41,642 nt of DNA from Actinomycetales bacterium JB111 (GCA_900163555.1 FUHX01000007.1:1-41642); one strand, 5' to 3'. Numbered from the stretch's first letter, positions 31,916-41,642 are shown. Notes: generated by a model not told the origin, from the letters alone. A program made the numbers and translations.

Positions 31916-33676
31916 TCAGTCGCGGGCCGCCCGGTTGACGGCGGAGATGATCGCCTCGAAGGACGCGGTCATGGTCGACGGGTCGATGCCGACGCCCCAC
32001 ACGACCTGGTCCCCGGTCTCGACCTCCAGGTAGGCGGCCGCGGCCGCGTCCTCGCCGGAGGCCAGCGCGTGCTCGGCGTAGTCCAGCACCTCGACGCCGA
32101 TGTCGATCGTCGCGAGCGCCTTGACGAACGCGTCGATCGGCCCGTTGCCGCGGCCGGAGAGCAGCTTCTCCTCGCCGCCGTCGACCAGCACGACCGTCAG
32201 GTCGGAGTCCTGTCCCTCGCCGCTGGAGGTGAAGGACGTGCTGCGCAGCTCGAAGCGGCCCCAGGGGGTGAGCCCGTCGGCCTCGGTGTGCGGCAGGTAC
32301 TCGTCCGCGAAGATCCGCCACAGCCGCTCGGCGTCGATCTCGCCGCCGTAGGCGTCCGTGTGCTTCTGCACGAGGCCCGCCACCTCGATCTGCAGGCGGC
32401 GCGGCAGGTCCAGGTTGCGCGTGGACTGCAGGAGGTAGGCCACCCCGCCCTTGCCGGACTGCGAGTTCACGCGGACCACGGCCTCGTACGTGCGGCCGAC
32501 GTCCTTCGGGTCGACCGGCAGGTACGGGAGGTTCCAGACCACGGCGGCGTCGTCCCCGCCGGCGGCCGCCACCTCGTCGTCGCGGACGGCGAAGCCCTTC
32601 TTGATGGCGTCCTGGTGGGAACCGGAGAAGGAGGTGTAGACGAGGTCGCCGCCGTAGGGGTGGCGCGGGTGGACGTCCATCTGCGTGCACTGCTCGACCG
32701 TGCGGCGGACGCCGTCGATGTCCGAGAAGTCGATCATCGGGTCGACGCCCTGGGAGTACAGGTTCATGCCGAGGGTGACGAGGTCGACGTTGCCGGTGCG
32801 CTCGCCCTGGCCGAACAGGCAGCCCTCCACGCGGTCAGCGCCGGCGAGCATCGCCAGCTCCGCGGCGGCCACGCCCGAGCCGCGGTCGTTGTGCGGGTGG
32901 ACGGACAGCACGACGTTCTCGCGGTTGGACAGGTTGCGGGACATCCACTCGATCTGGTCCGCGTACACGTTCGGGGTGGCGCGCTCGATCGTGGCGGGCA
33001 GGTTGAGGATGATCTCGCGGTCGCCGTCGGGCTGCCAGACGCCCATGACGGCCTCGCAGACCTCGAGCGCGAAGTCCAGCTCGGTGTCGACGAAGATCTC
33101 GGGGCTGTACTGGTATCCGAAGATCGTCTCGTCGCCGAGCACCTTCTCGGCGTGGGCGACGACCTCGCGGGTGCCGGCGACGGCCAGCTCACGGGTCGCG
33201 TCGCGGTCGTTGCGGAACACGACGTTGCGGAACACCGGGGCGGTCGCGTTGTACAGGTGGACGGTCGCCTGCGGGAAGCCGACGAGCGACTCGATGGTGC
33301 GCTGGATGAGCTCCGGGCGGGCCTGGGTGAGGACGGAGACGGTGACGTCCTCCGGCACGGCCTCCTCCTCGACCAGCGAGCGGACGAAGTCGTGGTCCGC
33401 CTGCGAGGCGGCCGGGAAGCCGATCTCGATCTCCTTGTAGCCCATCGACACCAGCAGGTCGAACATGGCGCGCTTCTGGGTCGGGCTCATCGGCTCGATG
33501 AGTGCCTGGTTGCCGTCCCTCAGGTCGGTCGAGAGCCAGCGGGGTGCGACCGTGACCTGCTTGTCCGGCCACGTGCGGTCCGGGAGGTGGACCCCGTTGG
33601 TCTCCTGGAACGGCCGGTACTTGGCCACGGGCATTCCGGAGGGGCGCTGGGACGCGATGCTGCCGCGAGTCTTCAT
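31916..33676 (-). CDS. leuA: 2-isopropylmalate synthase
   Basis: 586-aa enzyme of the long actinobacterial type; condenses acetyl-CoA and 2-oxoisovalerate, the first committed step of leucine synthesis. Catalytic TIM barrel has Arg53-Asp54 (STDLRDGNQ) and the metal site HPHND (His260, His262). The C-terminal LeuA dimerisation domain (about 450-580) carries the leucine feedback site. ATG at 33676 is preceded by CAGGAGA. Upstream is a leucine-rich leader peptide with hairpins, so expression is probably attenuated by leucine supply. Single gene unit with a strong terminator downstream. Confidence 0.95.
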   Translation of the reverse strand: MKTRGSIASQRPSGMPVAKYRPFQETNGVHLPDRTWPDKQVTVAPRWLSTDLRDGNQALIEPMSPTQKRAMFDLLVSMGYKEIEIGFPAASQADHDFVRSLVEEEAVPEDVTVSVLTQARPELIQRTIESLVGFPQATVHLYNATAPVFRNVVFRNDRDATRELAVAGTREVVAHAEKVLGDETIFGYQYSPEIFVDTELDFALEVCEAVMGVWQPDGDREIILNLPATIERATPNVYADQIEWMSRNLSNRENVVLSVHPHNDRGSGVAAAELAMLAGADRVEGCLFGQGERTGNVDLVTLGMNLYSQGVDPMIDFSDIDGVRRTVEQCTQMDVHPRHPYGGDLVYTSFSGSHQDAIKKGFAVRDDEVAAAGGDDAAVVWNLPYLPVDPKDVGRTYEAVVRVNSQSGKGGVAYLLQSTRNLDLPRRLQIEVAGLVQKHTDAYGGEIDAERLWRIFADEYLPHTEADGLTPWGRFELRSTSFTSSGEGQDSDLTVVLVDGGEEKLLSGRGNGPIDAFVKALATIDIGVEVLDYAEHALASGEDAAAAAYLEVETGDQVVWGVGIDPSTMTASFEAIISAVNRAARD

Positions 33677-33697
33677 GTGGTTCTCCTGGTCTCGGTC

Positions 33698-33757
33698 TCG
33701 TGCGGCCAGCACGACGTCACCCGCGACGAGGAGCCGGCCTAGAGGGCCTCGTCGCGG
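33698..33757 (-). promoter_or_regulatory. leuA attenuator hairpins
   Basis: Hairpin 1: arms 33747-33757 and 33721-33731, a perfect 11-bp inverted repeat (CCGCGACGAGG) whose 5' arm lies in codons 10-13 of the leader peptide. Hairpin 2: TCGTGC/GCACGA, arms 33709-33714 and 33698-33703, just before the leuA ribosome site. A ribosome stalled in the Leu run would leave hairpin 1 free; one that reaches the stop would cover its 5' arm. Confidence 0.6.
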
Positions 33758-33786
33758 CTGAGAAGGAGCAGGAGCTCGAATCGCAC
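33739..33786 (-). CDS. leuA leader peptide (MRFELLLLLSRDEAL)
   Basis: 15-codon ORF starting with GTG and ending TAG, 62 bases before leuA. Five consecutive leucine codons (CTC CTG CTC CTT CTC) plus a sixth before the stop make it a clear leader-peptide candidate for leucine-dependent attenuation. GTG is 6 bases after a TACCAT -10 element, so it may sit at the 5' end of the mRNA and be translated leaderlessly. Its 3' half forms one arm of an 11-bp hairpin. Confidence 0.75.
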   Translation of the reverse strand: MRFELLLLLSRDEAL

Positions 33787-33792
33787 GTCTTC

Positions 33793-33798
33793 ATGGTA
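33793..33798 (-). promoter_or_regulatory. -10 element of leuA (TACCAT), leaderless spacing
   Basis: On the minus strand TACCAT (4/6 to consensus) is followed by 6 bases and then the GTG of the leader peptide. That is the normal distance to a transcription start. No convincing -35 is seen. Confidence 0.4.
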
Positions 33799-33875
33799 GA
33801 CCCGTGACGTCCGTGCTCGGGACATCCGTCCGTCCGGGCCCGGTCGCCGCCCACCCGCGGGGCCGTAGAGCGTCC

Positions 33876-33881
33876 TACAGT
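33876..33881 (+). promoter_or_regulatory. -10 element of the SGNH hydrolase gene (TACAGT), leaderless spacing
   Basis: TACAGT is followed by 6 bases and then ATG at 33888. There is no SD. Leaderless transcripts are common in actinobacteria. The layout mirrors the divergent leuA leader. Confidence 0.4.
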
Positions 33882-33887
33882 GGCGCG

Positions 33888-34628
33888 ATGCCTCGAACGA
33901 CCCGCGCCCTGCCCGCACTCATCGGCCTCCCCCTCGTGGGTGCCGCGGCGGTCAGCTATGCGCTCGGTTCCCGGAAGATCCGCTCGCAGGCGGCCGCGCA
34001 CCGCGAGTACTGGCTCGACCGACCCACCGCGGCCGCCTCGTTCCACGTCGTCTTCCTCGGCGACTCCGCCGCCCAGGGCGTCGGGGTCTCCGACCCCCGC
34101 CTCGGCTACGTGGGCATCGTGACCGAGCACCTCTCCCGGTCCCTCGGCCGGCCGGTGGCCGCCACCAACCTCTCGGTCTCGGGCGCGACCACCGCGGATC
34201 TCATCGAGGACCAGCTGCCGCTGCTCGACTCGCTCGACCGCTCGCCGGACCTGGTCGTCTGCGTCATCGGCGCGAACGACGTCGTCAAGCACGCCTACGA
34301 GCCGACCGCGTTCGCGGAGCGGATCGAGACGATCTGCGCCGCGCTCCCCGCCGGGAGCGTCCTCGGGGACATCCCCTGCTACGGCCGCCGCCCCTGGGAG
34401 GCGCGTGTCGAGCGGCTCAACCCCCTCATCCACGACGCCGCCGCCCGCCACCGCCTGGTCCTCGCCCGGGTGCACGAGGCCACGAGCGAGCTGTGGCCGC
34501 TGCGCATCCTCCGGCACGTCGCGGAGGACCTGTTCCACCCGAACGAGCGCGGGTACCGCGTGTGGGCGGGCGCGATCACCCGCGCGGTCGACGCGACGGC
34601 GGCCGTCGCCCGGAGCGCGGCGGCCTGA
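33888..34628 (+). CDS. SGNH/GDSL hydrolase family protein
   Basis: 246-aa esterase/lipase-like protein with an N-terminal hydrophobic segment (8-25, LPALIGLPLVGAAAVSYAL), probably a membrane anchor or signal. SGNH blocks are visible: FLGDSAAQG with nucleophile Ser in block I, SGATTADL with block II Gly, GANDV with block III Asn, and DLFHPNERGY with the Asp-x-x-His pair of block V. It would hydrolyse an ester or acyl group, possibly on lipids or cell-wall glycans. ATG at 33888 is chosen since the SGNH fold and hydrophobic start follow at once. Divergent from leuA; only plus-strand gene in the core part. Confidence 0.8.
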   Translation: MPRTTRALPALIGLPLVGAAAVSYALGSRKIRSQAAAHREYWLDRPTAAASFHVVFLGDSAAQGVGVSDPRLGYVGIVTEHLSRSLGRPVAATNLSVSGATTADLIEDQLPLLDSLDRSPDLVVCVIGANDVVKHAYEPTAFAERIETICAALPAGSVLGDIPCYGRRPWEARVERLNPLIHDAAARHRLVLARVHEATSELWPLRILRHVAEDLFHPNERGYRVWAGAITRAVDATAAVARSAAA

Positions 34629-34713
34629 GCAGCCGCCCGAACCCAGCCGCGTGAACCAGGAGGCCTGAGCGACCCCTCGGGGAAACTGCGGCCGCGCGGC
34701 TACCGCCGTTCCT

Positions 34714-34734
34714 CCGGCCGGCAACCGTGGCCGG
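34714..34734. terminator. Possible terminator between convergent genes
   Basis: CCGGCC and GGCCGG arms (6 bp) flank a 9-base loop in the 131-bp gap between the stops of the SGNH and FHA genes. Short stem and no T-run; weak candidate. Confidence 0.3.
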
Positions 34735-34759
34735 GCGTGTGGCGGCCTGACCGACCGAC

Positions 34760-36604
34760 CTACCGCAGCATCGTGCGGCCGACCTCGTCCTCGTCGTCCT
34801 CCCACGGCGCGTCCCGCTCGAGCAGCGAGCTGCCGATCCTGAGCGCCGCCCCCTCGGGCAGCTCGATCTCCACCCACGGCTGCAGCTTCTCGGTCGTGCC
34901 GTCGGCGTGGACGAGAGTGGTGCCGTTCCTCGAACCGCGGTCGATCGCGTGCAGGGCCGTCGCGGACAGGCGCACCGACAGGTGCGTCTTGGACACCGCC
35001 CCGTCGGGCACGACCATGAGGTTGTCGACGATCTCGCCCTCGAGCGGGTCGGGGTCCCGGCCGACGAGCGAGATCCCGCCGTCGAGCAGGTAGCCGCCCA
35101 CGCGCACCGGCGGGACGTCCTCCCACTGACCGGTCACGCGCCACGCGGGCGCGGCGTGCGGCACGTACGTCCCGCCCGACGCCGAGGCCCCCGCGGGTGC
35201 ACCGCCCCCGGCGGGCGGCCGGTCAGGACCCGCCTGCGACGGGTGCGGTCCGCCGTGGGCGCCCGCCCGCGGGTCGGACCACTCGCGGATCGGGGGCCCG
35301 GTGTCCGGGGAGCGGTTGGCCTCCGGGCTCCCGGCCCCCAGGCGCGCGGGCGGGGCGTAGCCGCCGGCCCGGCCGTAGCCGGCAGGCGTCGCGACGCCTG
35401 GACCGGGCGACGCCGGCGCGGGGCCGGCCCCTGCCGCCTGGTCAGGTCCTGACGGGAAGCCGTGCTGCGGACCCTGGCCCCCGTAGGGCTGACCCTGAGG
35501 GCCCGCCCCCTGGGGAGGCGGACCGCCCTGCCACGGTCCCTGGACCTGTCCCGACGGCGCCGGCCCGGGCCCGTACCCGGGCGGAGGTCCGGACGGGACC
35601 TGCCCGGCGGCGTCGGGCGATCCGGAGGAGTAGCCGGGAGCTCCTCCGTACGAGTACTGCGCGCCCGAGCCGGCGCCGTCGGCGCCCTGGTGCGGTCCGG
35701 GGTGGTAGCCGGCCCGGCCGTCGTCCGTCGGGTGGGAGGTGAAGATGCCGCCGTCGGAGAGCCGGACGCCGGTCCCGCCGGTGCCGGCGGCCTCGGGCAG
35801 CGCGACGGGTGTGTCGTCGCCCCAGTCGGCGTCGCGCCCGGCGGCGGCGGGGGTCGGGCGGTCGCCGACGTCGATGCCGGCCCGGCGCAGCACCCACGTC
35901 CGGGCCCGGTCCCCGCCGGGACCCGTGCCGCCGTTGCGCGCGAGCGTGAGGCGCCAGGCCCCGACGCCGGACGCGATCGCCAGCCAGACGGTGGCCACGA
36001 CGCGGACGAGCGCCTCGGCGAGGGCGCCAAGGGTCGCGTCGTTCGCGTAGGCACGGGACTGGTCGATCAGCGGACGGATGGCGAGGACGACGGCCCCGAG
36101 CGCCAGGAGCACGGCGATGCCCGCGCAGACCTGGCGGAGTCGCAGCGGCCCGGGAACGAGCAGTCGCCTGCACTCCTCGACGGCCACCTGCTGCCGGGCG
36201 GTGAGCGGGCCCGGGCGGGACTGGCGCCTGCCGTCCTCCGTGATGACGGTCGGGAGGACCGCCCAGGCGAGGGTGCCGAGGATCGGGGGCGTGCCGGCGC
36301 GCTGCAGCAGCACGGCGACGACGGCGCCGGCCACGACGAGGACGACGCTGATGATGATGAGCACGGGAGGCTGGAGGGGGCCGACGGGCTCCCCCGCGAT
36401 CCCGGGGGCGAGGTAGTGGGCGCCGAGGATCGCGACCGCGAGCGCGAGCACGGAGACGGCCGCCCGCGGGACGGACGTGGCCGCGGGGTACAGGTCGCGC
36501 AGGGCGGTCTGACGGTGCATGAGAACGGAACTGAAGGTCGCCCAGTCGCGCGCGACCGCGGCCGGGGCGGCGGCGCGCTCGGCCGCCGGAGAAGTACCGA
36601 ACAT
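34760..36604 (-). CDS. FHA-domain membrane protein
   Basis: 614 aa. N-terminal part has about four membrane segments (about 46-66, 80-102, 160-180 and 195-215). A long low-complexity linker follows (about 270-475), rich in Gly, Pro and Gln, probably disordered. The C-terminus is a forkhead-associated domain (about 500-590) with the phosphothreonine-binding residues GRD, SKTHLSV and RGSRNGT. It should recruit Thr-phosphorylated partners to the membrane, as kinase substrates in actinobacterial cell-wall or secretion control. It lies downstream of the MoxR/DUF58/transglutaminase-like genes with a 66-bp gap and may share their transcript. Confidence 0.8.
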   Translation of the reverse strand: MFGTSPAAERAAAPAAVARDWATFSSVLMHRQTALRDLYPAATSVPRAAVSVLALAVAILGAHYLAPGIAGEPVGPLQPPVLIIISVVLVVAGAVVAVLLQRAGTPPILGTLAWAVLPTVITEDGRRQSRPGPLTARQQVAVEECRRLLVPGPLRLRQVCAGIAVLLALGAVVLAIRPLIDQSRAYANDATLGALAEALVRVVATVWLAIASGVGAWRLTLARNGGTGPGGDRARTWVLRRAGIDVGDRPTPAAAGRDADWGDDTPVALPEAAGTGGTGVRLSDGGIFTSHPTDDGRAGYHPGPHQGADGAGSGAQYSYGGAPGYSSGSPDAAGQVPSGPPPGYGPGPAPSGQVQGPWQGGPPPQGAGPQGQPYGGQGPQHGFPSGPDQAAGAGPAPASPGPGVATPAGYGRAGGYAPPARLGAGSPEANRSPDTGPPIREWSDPRAGAHGGPHPSQAGPDRPPAGGGAPAGASASGGTYVPHAAPAWRVTGQWEDVPPVRVGGYLLDGGISLVGRDPDPLEGEIVDNLMVVPDGAVSKTHLSVRLSATALHAIDRGSRNGTTLVHADGTTEKLQPWVEIELPEGAALRIGSSLLERDAPWEDDEDEVGRTMLR

Positions 36605-36670
36605 GGCTCAAGTGTGCACCGTTTTCGGTCCCGCGGTCGCCGCGGACCGGGGGCGTCCGGCCCCACCCCG

Positions 36671-39151
36671 TCAGCGGTTGCGCCTACGCCTCTTCCTCGC
36701 CCGCTTGCGCAGCGACCGGGTGGACAGGCGCGCACGGATCCATCTCCGGCGCCCGGCCGCCGCTCTGATCTCGGCGATCGAGTCCGTGGTCGACGACCAG
36801 AGCTTCTCGACGTCCCGGTCGCTCGGCTCGCGCAGGGCGAAGGCCTCGAGGTCCGCTCGGGCGGCGAGCGCCGCGAGGTCGGCGGAGGACACGTCGATGA
36901 GCGCCCGCTCTGCGCGCCGCAGCGTCCGCCGCTCCTTCGCGGTCGTGGCCGAGAACGGGTCGTCGTCCGCCTCGGACCGGCCCGGATCATCCGCGCCCGC
37001 CGCGTCGCCGGCGGCCTTCTCCCTGGCGACCCGGTCGGCGACCTCCGTCAGCTCCTCCGGCAGGTGGCCGAGCGAGCCGGCGATCGCGGCCGTGGCGACG
37101 GAACGGGTGGCGCCCGCGGGCACGTCCGCCCCGAGGTCCCGGCTCACGTCGACGAGCTCGGACCAGCTCCCGGCCGCGCGCTCGGTCGTCGTGCCCTCGG
37201 TGCGCCGCCTCCGCCGTCGGGTGGCCTTCATCGCGAGGATGATGATGACCGGGACGAGCAGGAGCAGGAGCAGCCCGCCGCCGGACAGCGCGAGGACCAC
37301 CCAGACGATGCTGGTCTCGTCGACGTCCTCCTCGGGGTCCTCGGCCACCTCGACGTCCTGGCGGTCGGCGGGCGGCGCCTCGGGCGGCTCGAGCACGGGC
37401 GGCGGCGGCTGGAGGACCTGCGGCTGCGGGCTGTCCTGCGGCTCGTTGTTCTGCTGCTGCCAGACGCGGTCCTCGTCCGGGCTCGGGAAGAACGGCACCC
37501 AGCCGTACTGCTCGAACGGCACCTCCACCCAGGCCGTCACGTTGTCACCGGTGACCTGGACGGCCTCGCCGTCGGCGGGCACCTCGAAGCCGAGGACCAC
37601 GCGCGCCGGGATCTGCATCGACCGCAGCATGAGCGCCATGAGCGCCGAGTACTGCTCCTCGTCGCCGATCATGGCCTCGCCGGTGAGCATGGCGTCCAGC
37701 CGTGCGGACCCGTGCCCCGCGAGGGAGGGGGTGTCGCCATCGAGGCCGTGGGAGAAGTAGCCCTGCCGCAGCCCGGACTCGACGGCCTGGATGCGCGCCA
37801 GCGTGGTCGACGCGTCGACCGTCAGCTCGCCTGCCCGGATCGCGAGGGAGTCCGGGATCGTGATCGGCGGCAGGGAGACGTCCGCGACGGGCGCGGCCGC
37901 GAGCGACGTGAGGTCGGGGCGCTCGACCGGAGCGGCGGTCAGCCGATAGGAGTCTCCGGGCCTCAGGCCGACCTCCACGATGCCGACGCCCGCAGTCGGG
38001 TTCACGTAGAGGGAGCGCGACAGGGCGGTCGAGCGGTCGGACGTGAACGTGATGTCGGCGAGCTCGCCGGTGACCGGCACCCACACGTCGGAGTACTCGC
38101 CGATCGTGAACCGGAAGTCCTCCGTGCCCTGAAGGCTCTGGTCCACGGCGGCGCCGATCCGCTGGAACTCCCCCGTCCCGGCCTCCGTGCCAGAGGCCAC
38201 CGTGAAGGCGGTGCCGTCGTACGAGTCCATGGCGGCGACGCGGACGAGGTCGCCCTCACCCATGCCCTCGACCGTGAGCACGGTCGAGTCGGGGAGGTCC
38301 TTGAGGTAGGACCGGAACCCGGCGAGCGGGCTCGGGTAGTCGTGCACGTCCGGGGGCGGGGTCACGTGGTCGCGGATGACGGTGCGCTGGTCGGCGTCCT
38401 GCCACGGCACGGCGGCGAGCGTTCCCGCCACCCCGGCGGCCACGAGGAGGATCGCCGTCGAGACCGGGCGTTCGGCGTGCAGCCTGCCCGACCGCTTCGA
38501 CGCCCACAGCATCGCCAGCAGGGCGACCGCCAGGCCGACCGGGACGGCGGTGAGGGTCGACCGGGTGCCGAGCAGGATGCTCCCGACCAGCACGATGACC
38601 GGGACCACGGCGGCGAGGGTGGGGCGAGACGACCGCTCGGCGATCGTCACGCCGACCACCGAGCCGACCAGGCCGAGGACGAGCGGGACCGTGAGCACGG
38701 CGCCGGTGTCCCCGACCGGCGCGAGGATCGTGACGAGGTCCTTCCACGCCGTCACCACACCCGTGCCCGCGGCGCCGACCGACTGCGGGGAGGGCAGCCA
38801 GCCGAGGAATGCCTCCACGGGTGCGACGAGGCCCGAGCAGAGGACGAGGGCGAGGACGACGCACAGGATCGTCACCACGACGCCCCACCGGCGCCACGCG
38901 GCGACCCGGGCGAGGGCGGTGCCGATCCCCACCGCGAGCACGGCGACGACCGCGAGCCTCGGGGTCCCGTAGGCGGGCCACAGCGGGACCAGGGCCAGCA
39001 GCATGAGGATCGGCAGGACCGTCAGGTCCCAGATGCGCATCTGCGCCCGACGACGGCGCGCGCGCCTCGTCGGCACCTTGCCCCGGTACCTGATCGCCTC
39101 GTCCTGCTCGCGGGTGCGACGACCCTCCGCGAGCGCGCGTGCCCGGTTCAC
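36671..39151 (-). CDS. DUF3488/transglutaminase-like membrane protein, apparently non-catalytic
   Basis: 826 aa. Several N-terminal membrane helices (about 41-245), an extracytoplasmic region with a transglutaminase-like core (about 450-560), a Pro/Glu-rich stretch (565-612), one more helix (about 614-641) and a basic cytosolic tail. The TG core keeps the scaffold IPARVVLGFE, AWVEVPF and GWVPFFPSP. At the triad positions it has Glu498 for Cys, Thr539 for His and Phe555 for Asp, so thiol catalysis is not expected. GTG at 39151 overlaps the DUF58 stop (GTGA). It belongs to the conserved MoxR-DUF58-TG cluster, often tied to envelope functions. Confidence 0.85.
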   Translation of the reverse strand: MNRARALAEGRRTREQDEAIRYRGKVPTRRARRRRAQMRIWDLTVLPILMLLALVPLWPAYGTPRLAVVAVLAVGIGTALARVAAWRRWGVVVTILCVVLALVLCSGLVAPVEAFLGWLPSPQSVGAAGTGVVTAWKDLVTILAPVGDTGAVLTVPLVLGLVGSVVGVTIAERSSRPTLAAVVPVIVLVGSILLGTRSTLTAVPVGLAVALLAMLWASKRSGRLHAERPVSTAILLVAAGVAGTLAAVPWQDADQRTVIRDHVTPPPDVHDYPSPLAGFRSYLKDLPDSTVLTVEGMGEGDLVRVAAMDSYDGTAFTVASGTEAGTGEFQRIGAAVDQSLQGTEDFRFTIGEYSDVWVPVTGELADITFTSDRSTALSRSLYVNPTAGVGIVEVGLRPGDSYRLTAAPVERPDLTSLAAAPVADVSLPPITIPDSLAIRAGELTVDASTTLARIQAVESGLRQGYFSHGLDGDTPSLAGHGSARLDAMLTGEAMIGDEEQYSALMALMLRSMQIPARVVLGFEVPADGEAVQVTGDNVTAWVEVPFEQYGWVPFFPSPDEDRVWQQQNNEPQDSPQPQVLQPPPPVLEPPEAPPADRQDVEVAEDPEEDVDETSIVWVVLALSGGGLLLLLLVPVIIILAMKATRRRRRRTEGTTTERAAGSWSELVDVSRDLGADVPAGATRSVATAAIAGSLGHLPEELTEVADRVAREKAAGDAAGADDPGRSEADDDPFSATTAKERRTLRRAERALIDVSSADLAALAARADLEAFALREPSDRDVEKLWSSTTDSIAEIRAAAGRRRWIRARLSTRSLRKRARKRRRRNR

Positions 39152-40577
39152 AGCGCCGCCACGTGCAGCCCGCGGGCGAGCGAGTCGAGGGTCGGCACGG
39201 TCACGACCGTCACGGACCCGACGGCGGCCACCGACGCCTCGACGTACGGGTCGGTCCGGATCGCGAGCGCCCGCATCCCGACGGGGAGGACGGAGCCGGC
39301 GGCGCGGACGTCGCGCAGCGGGACCGGGGAGCCGAAGACGAGGACGGCGAGCGTCGCCCGCGCGTGCGAGGACGCGATCTGGCGGGCCATCGCGACCACC
39401 TCGCTGCGCGGCGAGCGCATCGTGAGGCGGGTGAGGGCGTCGAGCAGCGACCGCCCGGAGACCGTGGGCAGCGCACCGGCGGTCGTGAGGACCGTCAGGT
39501 CCTTCTCCTCGGTGATCGCCTGCAGCCCGAGGGAGCCGGTCGCGGAGATCGCGGTCTCGAACTCCTCCGGCTCGTCGTAGTCGGCGGCGGTCCCGGACAG
39601 GGCGACGACGACGTGGCTGCGCCGGGTCTCCTCGAACTGGCGGACCATGAGGGTGCCCGTGCGCGCCGAGGACCGCCAGTGGATGTAGCGGCGGTCGTCG
39701 CCGGGCGTGTACTCGCGCAGCGCGTGGAACGACAGGTCGGAGTCGGTGAGGTCGGTGGTCGCGCGACCCTCGAGGTCGTGCAGGAGTCCCGCCGAGGCGG
39801 AGGAGAGTCGGATCGTCCGCGGGTGGACGTACACCTCGAGCGTGTCGGTCCAGGTCCGCGCGGAGCGCACGAGGCCCAGGGGGTCGCCACGCACCGTGCG
39901 CGCGGGGCCGACCGAGACCACCGAGCGCCGCGAGGTCGGCACCGCGATGAGCTCCTCGACGTCGGCCCCCGCGGCGAGCAGCGGCAGCGGGATCGAGATC
40001 TCGCCGGCGCCGAGCGGCACCTCGAGTCGGGCGGGCGCGGTGGGGCGACCGCCGGTGTTCGTCACGATGACGCCGGCGAGCGCCCGCTCGCCGACCGTCA
40101 CGCGCCGGTCGGAGAGCCTGAGGTCCACCTCGTACGTCTGCCGCCCGATCGTGAATGCGAGCGCGACGACGAACATCGCTGCGAGGGCCACCCCGCCGGC
40201 CATCGCCTCGCCCCAGCCGAGCACGAGCGCCAGCACGACGCACGCGACACCCGCGCCGAGCGCGACCCAGCCGAGCCACGACACGCTGCCGAGGATGCGC
40301 CTCGCCTCGCGCCTCGGTCCGACCGTCCGCTCGAGCGCCGTCGACCAGCCGGGGATCGCCCCCATGCGGGCGCGCGCGGACGTGCGCCAGCGCCCCGTCG
40401 TCGAGCCGGAGCCCGTGACGGACGCGAGGGATCCCAGCGAGTACGGGGACGGCGCCGACCCGGGCACGGAGACCGAGTCGGCCGAGCCCGGGCTGGAGGA
40501 CGTGGGGGTGGCGGGTGCCGGGCCGTGGACGACCGCGTGGTCCTCCCCCGGCTCCGGCCCGCCGGACGACGAGTGGC

Positions 40578-40581
<4 letters not shown>
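39148..40581 (-). CDS. DUF58 domain-containing protein
   Basis: 477 aa. Ser/Gly-rich N-terminus (1-75), two membrane helices (about 100-145), a beta-rich domain and the DUF58 core with the signature YTPGDDRRYIHWRSSARTG followed by LMVRQFEE. DUF58 proteins have a vWA-like fold and work with MoxR AAA+ ATPases, which remodel them. GTG at 40581 overlaps the MoxR stop (GTGA); longer in-frame starts lie inside moxR and are unlikely. It overlaps the transglutaminase-like gene as well. Confidence 0.85.
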
Positions 40582-41588
<1,007 letters not shown>

Positions 41589-41642
41589 GTGGTCCTCTTC
41601 GGTCTCTCGGTGTCGGGTGGCTGCGGGGTCGGGCGATGGGGG

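Noticed and set aside
33717-33801. Alternative leuA leader frame starting at the ATG near 33794 (MKTCDSSS...)
   Set aside because: It has no leucine run; the GTG frame shifted from it carries five consecutive Leu codons and ends at a stop beside the hairpin.

Overview
The window is very GC-rich, with tightly packed genes, GTG starts, 4-base ATGA/GTGA gene overlaps and recO-uppS and leuA of actinobacterial type. It most likely comes from an actinomycete chromosome. Order Micrococcales (Cellulomonas/Promicromonospora-like) is a guess from gene style, not a demonstrated placement.

Layout. (A) 94-6773, plus strand: two tandem duplicated sugar-type ABC binding lipoproteins, an NmrA/QOR2-like NAD(P)H oxidoreductase, a long terminator-like hairpin, and two tandem vanillyl-alcohol-oxidase/eugenol-oxidase-type flavoenzymes. 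(B) 6774-6966: 21-bp tandem repeats between convergent genes. (C) 6967-15664, minus strand: one overlapping operon read from about 15.72 kb: a possible 33-aa leader ORF, RbsA-like ATPase, RbsC-like permease, a 73-aa zinc ribbon of hydroxyarylate decarboxylase subunit D type, HyuA and HyuB (hydantoinase/ATP-dependent ketone carboxylase family) and two SDR dehydrogenases. (D) 15899-21758, plus strand: MBL hydrolase, SDR, 3-hydroxyisobutyrate-dehydrogenase-like enzyme, cupin, PcaC-like protein, a second 3-hydroxyisobutyrate-dehydrogenase-like enzyme, GntR/FCD regulator, and a two-domain CMD protein. (E) 22028-25630, plus strand: SsuABC/TauABC-like importer. (F) 25646-29955, minus strand: DMT (DUF606) transporter, aldo/keto reductase, aldehyde dehydrogenase and a second GntR/FCD regulator closely related to the first. 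(G) 30204-41588: core genes uppS, recO and leuA (with a leucine-rich leader peptide), an SGNH hydrolase, an FHA membrane protein and the transglutaminase-like / DUF58 / MoxR trio.

Parts A-F read as one catabolic island inserted beside core genes. My reading (inference) is a pathway for a para-substituted phenol. The VAO-type enzymes keep the residues that bind the phenolate and the flavin. SDRs would oxidise the side-chain alcohol to a ketone, and HyuA/HyuB plus the zinc ribbon would carboxylate that ketone with ATP. This resembles the known p-ethylphenol/4-hydroxyacetophenone route but uses different parts. The MBL, CMD, cupin and dehydrogenase genes would process later acids. No ring-cleaving dioxygenase, CoA ligase or thiolase is visible here. 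Two paralogous GntR/FCD regulators and matching GTCNGAC-type sites in front of blocks C, D, E and F suggest common control.
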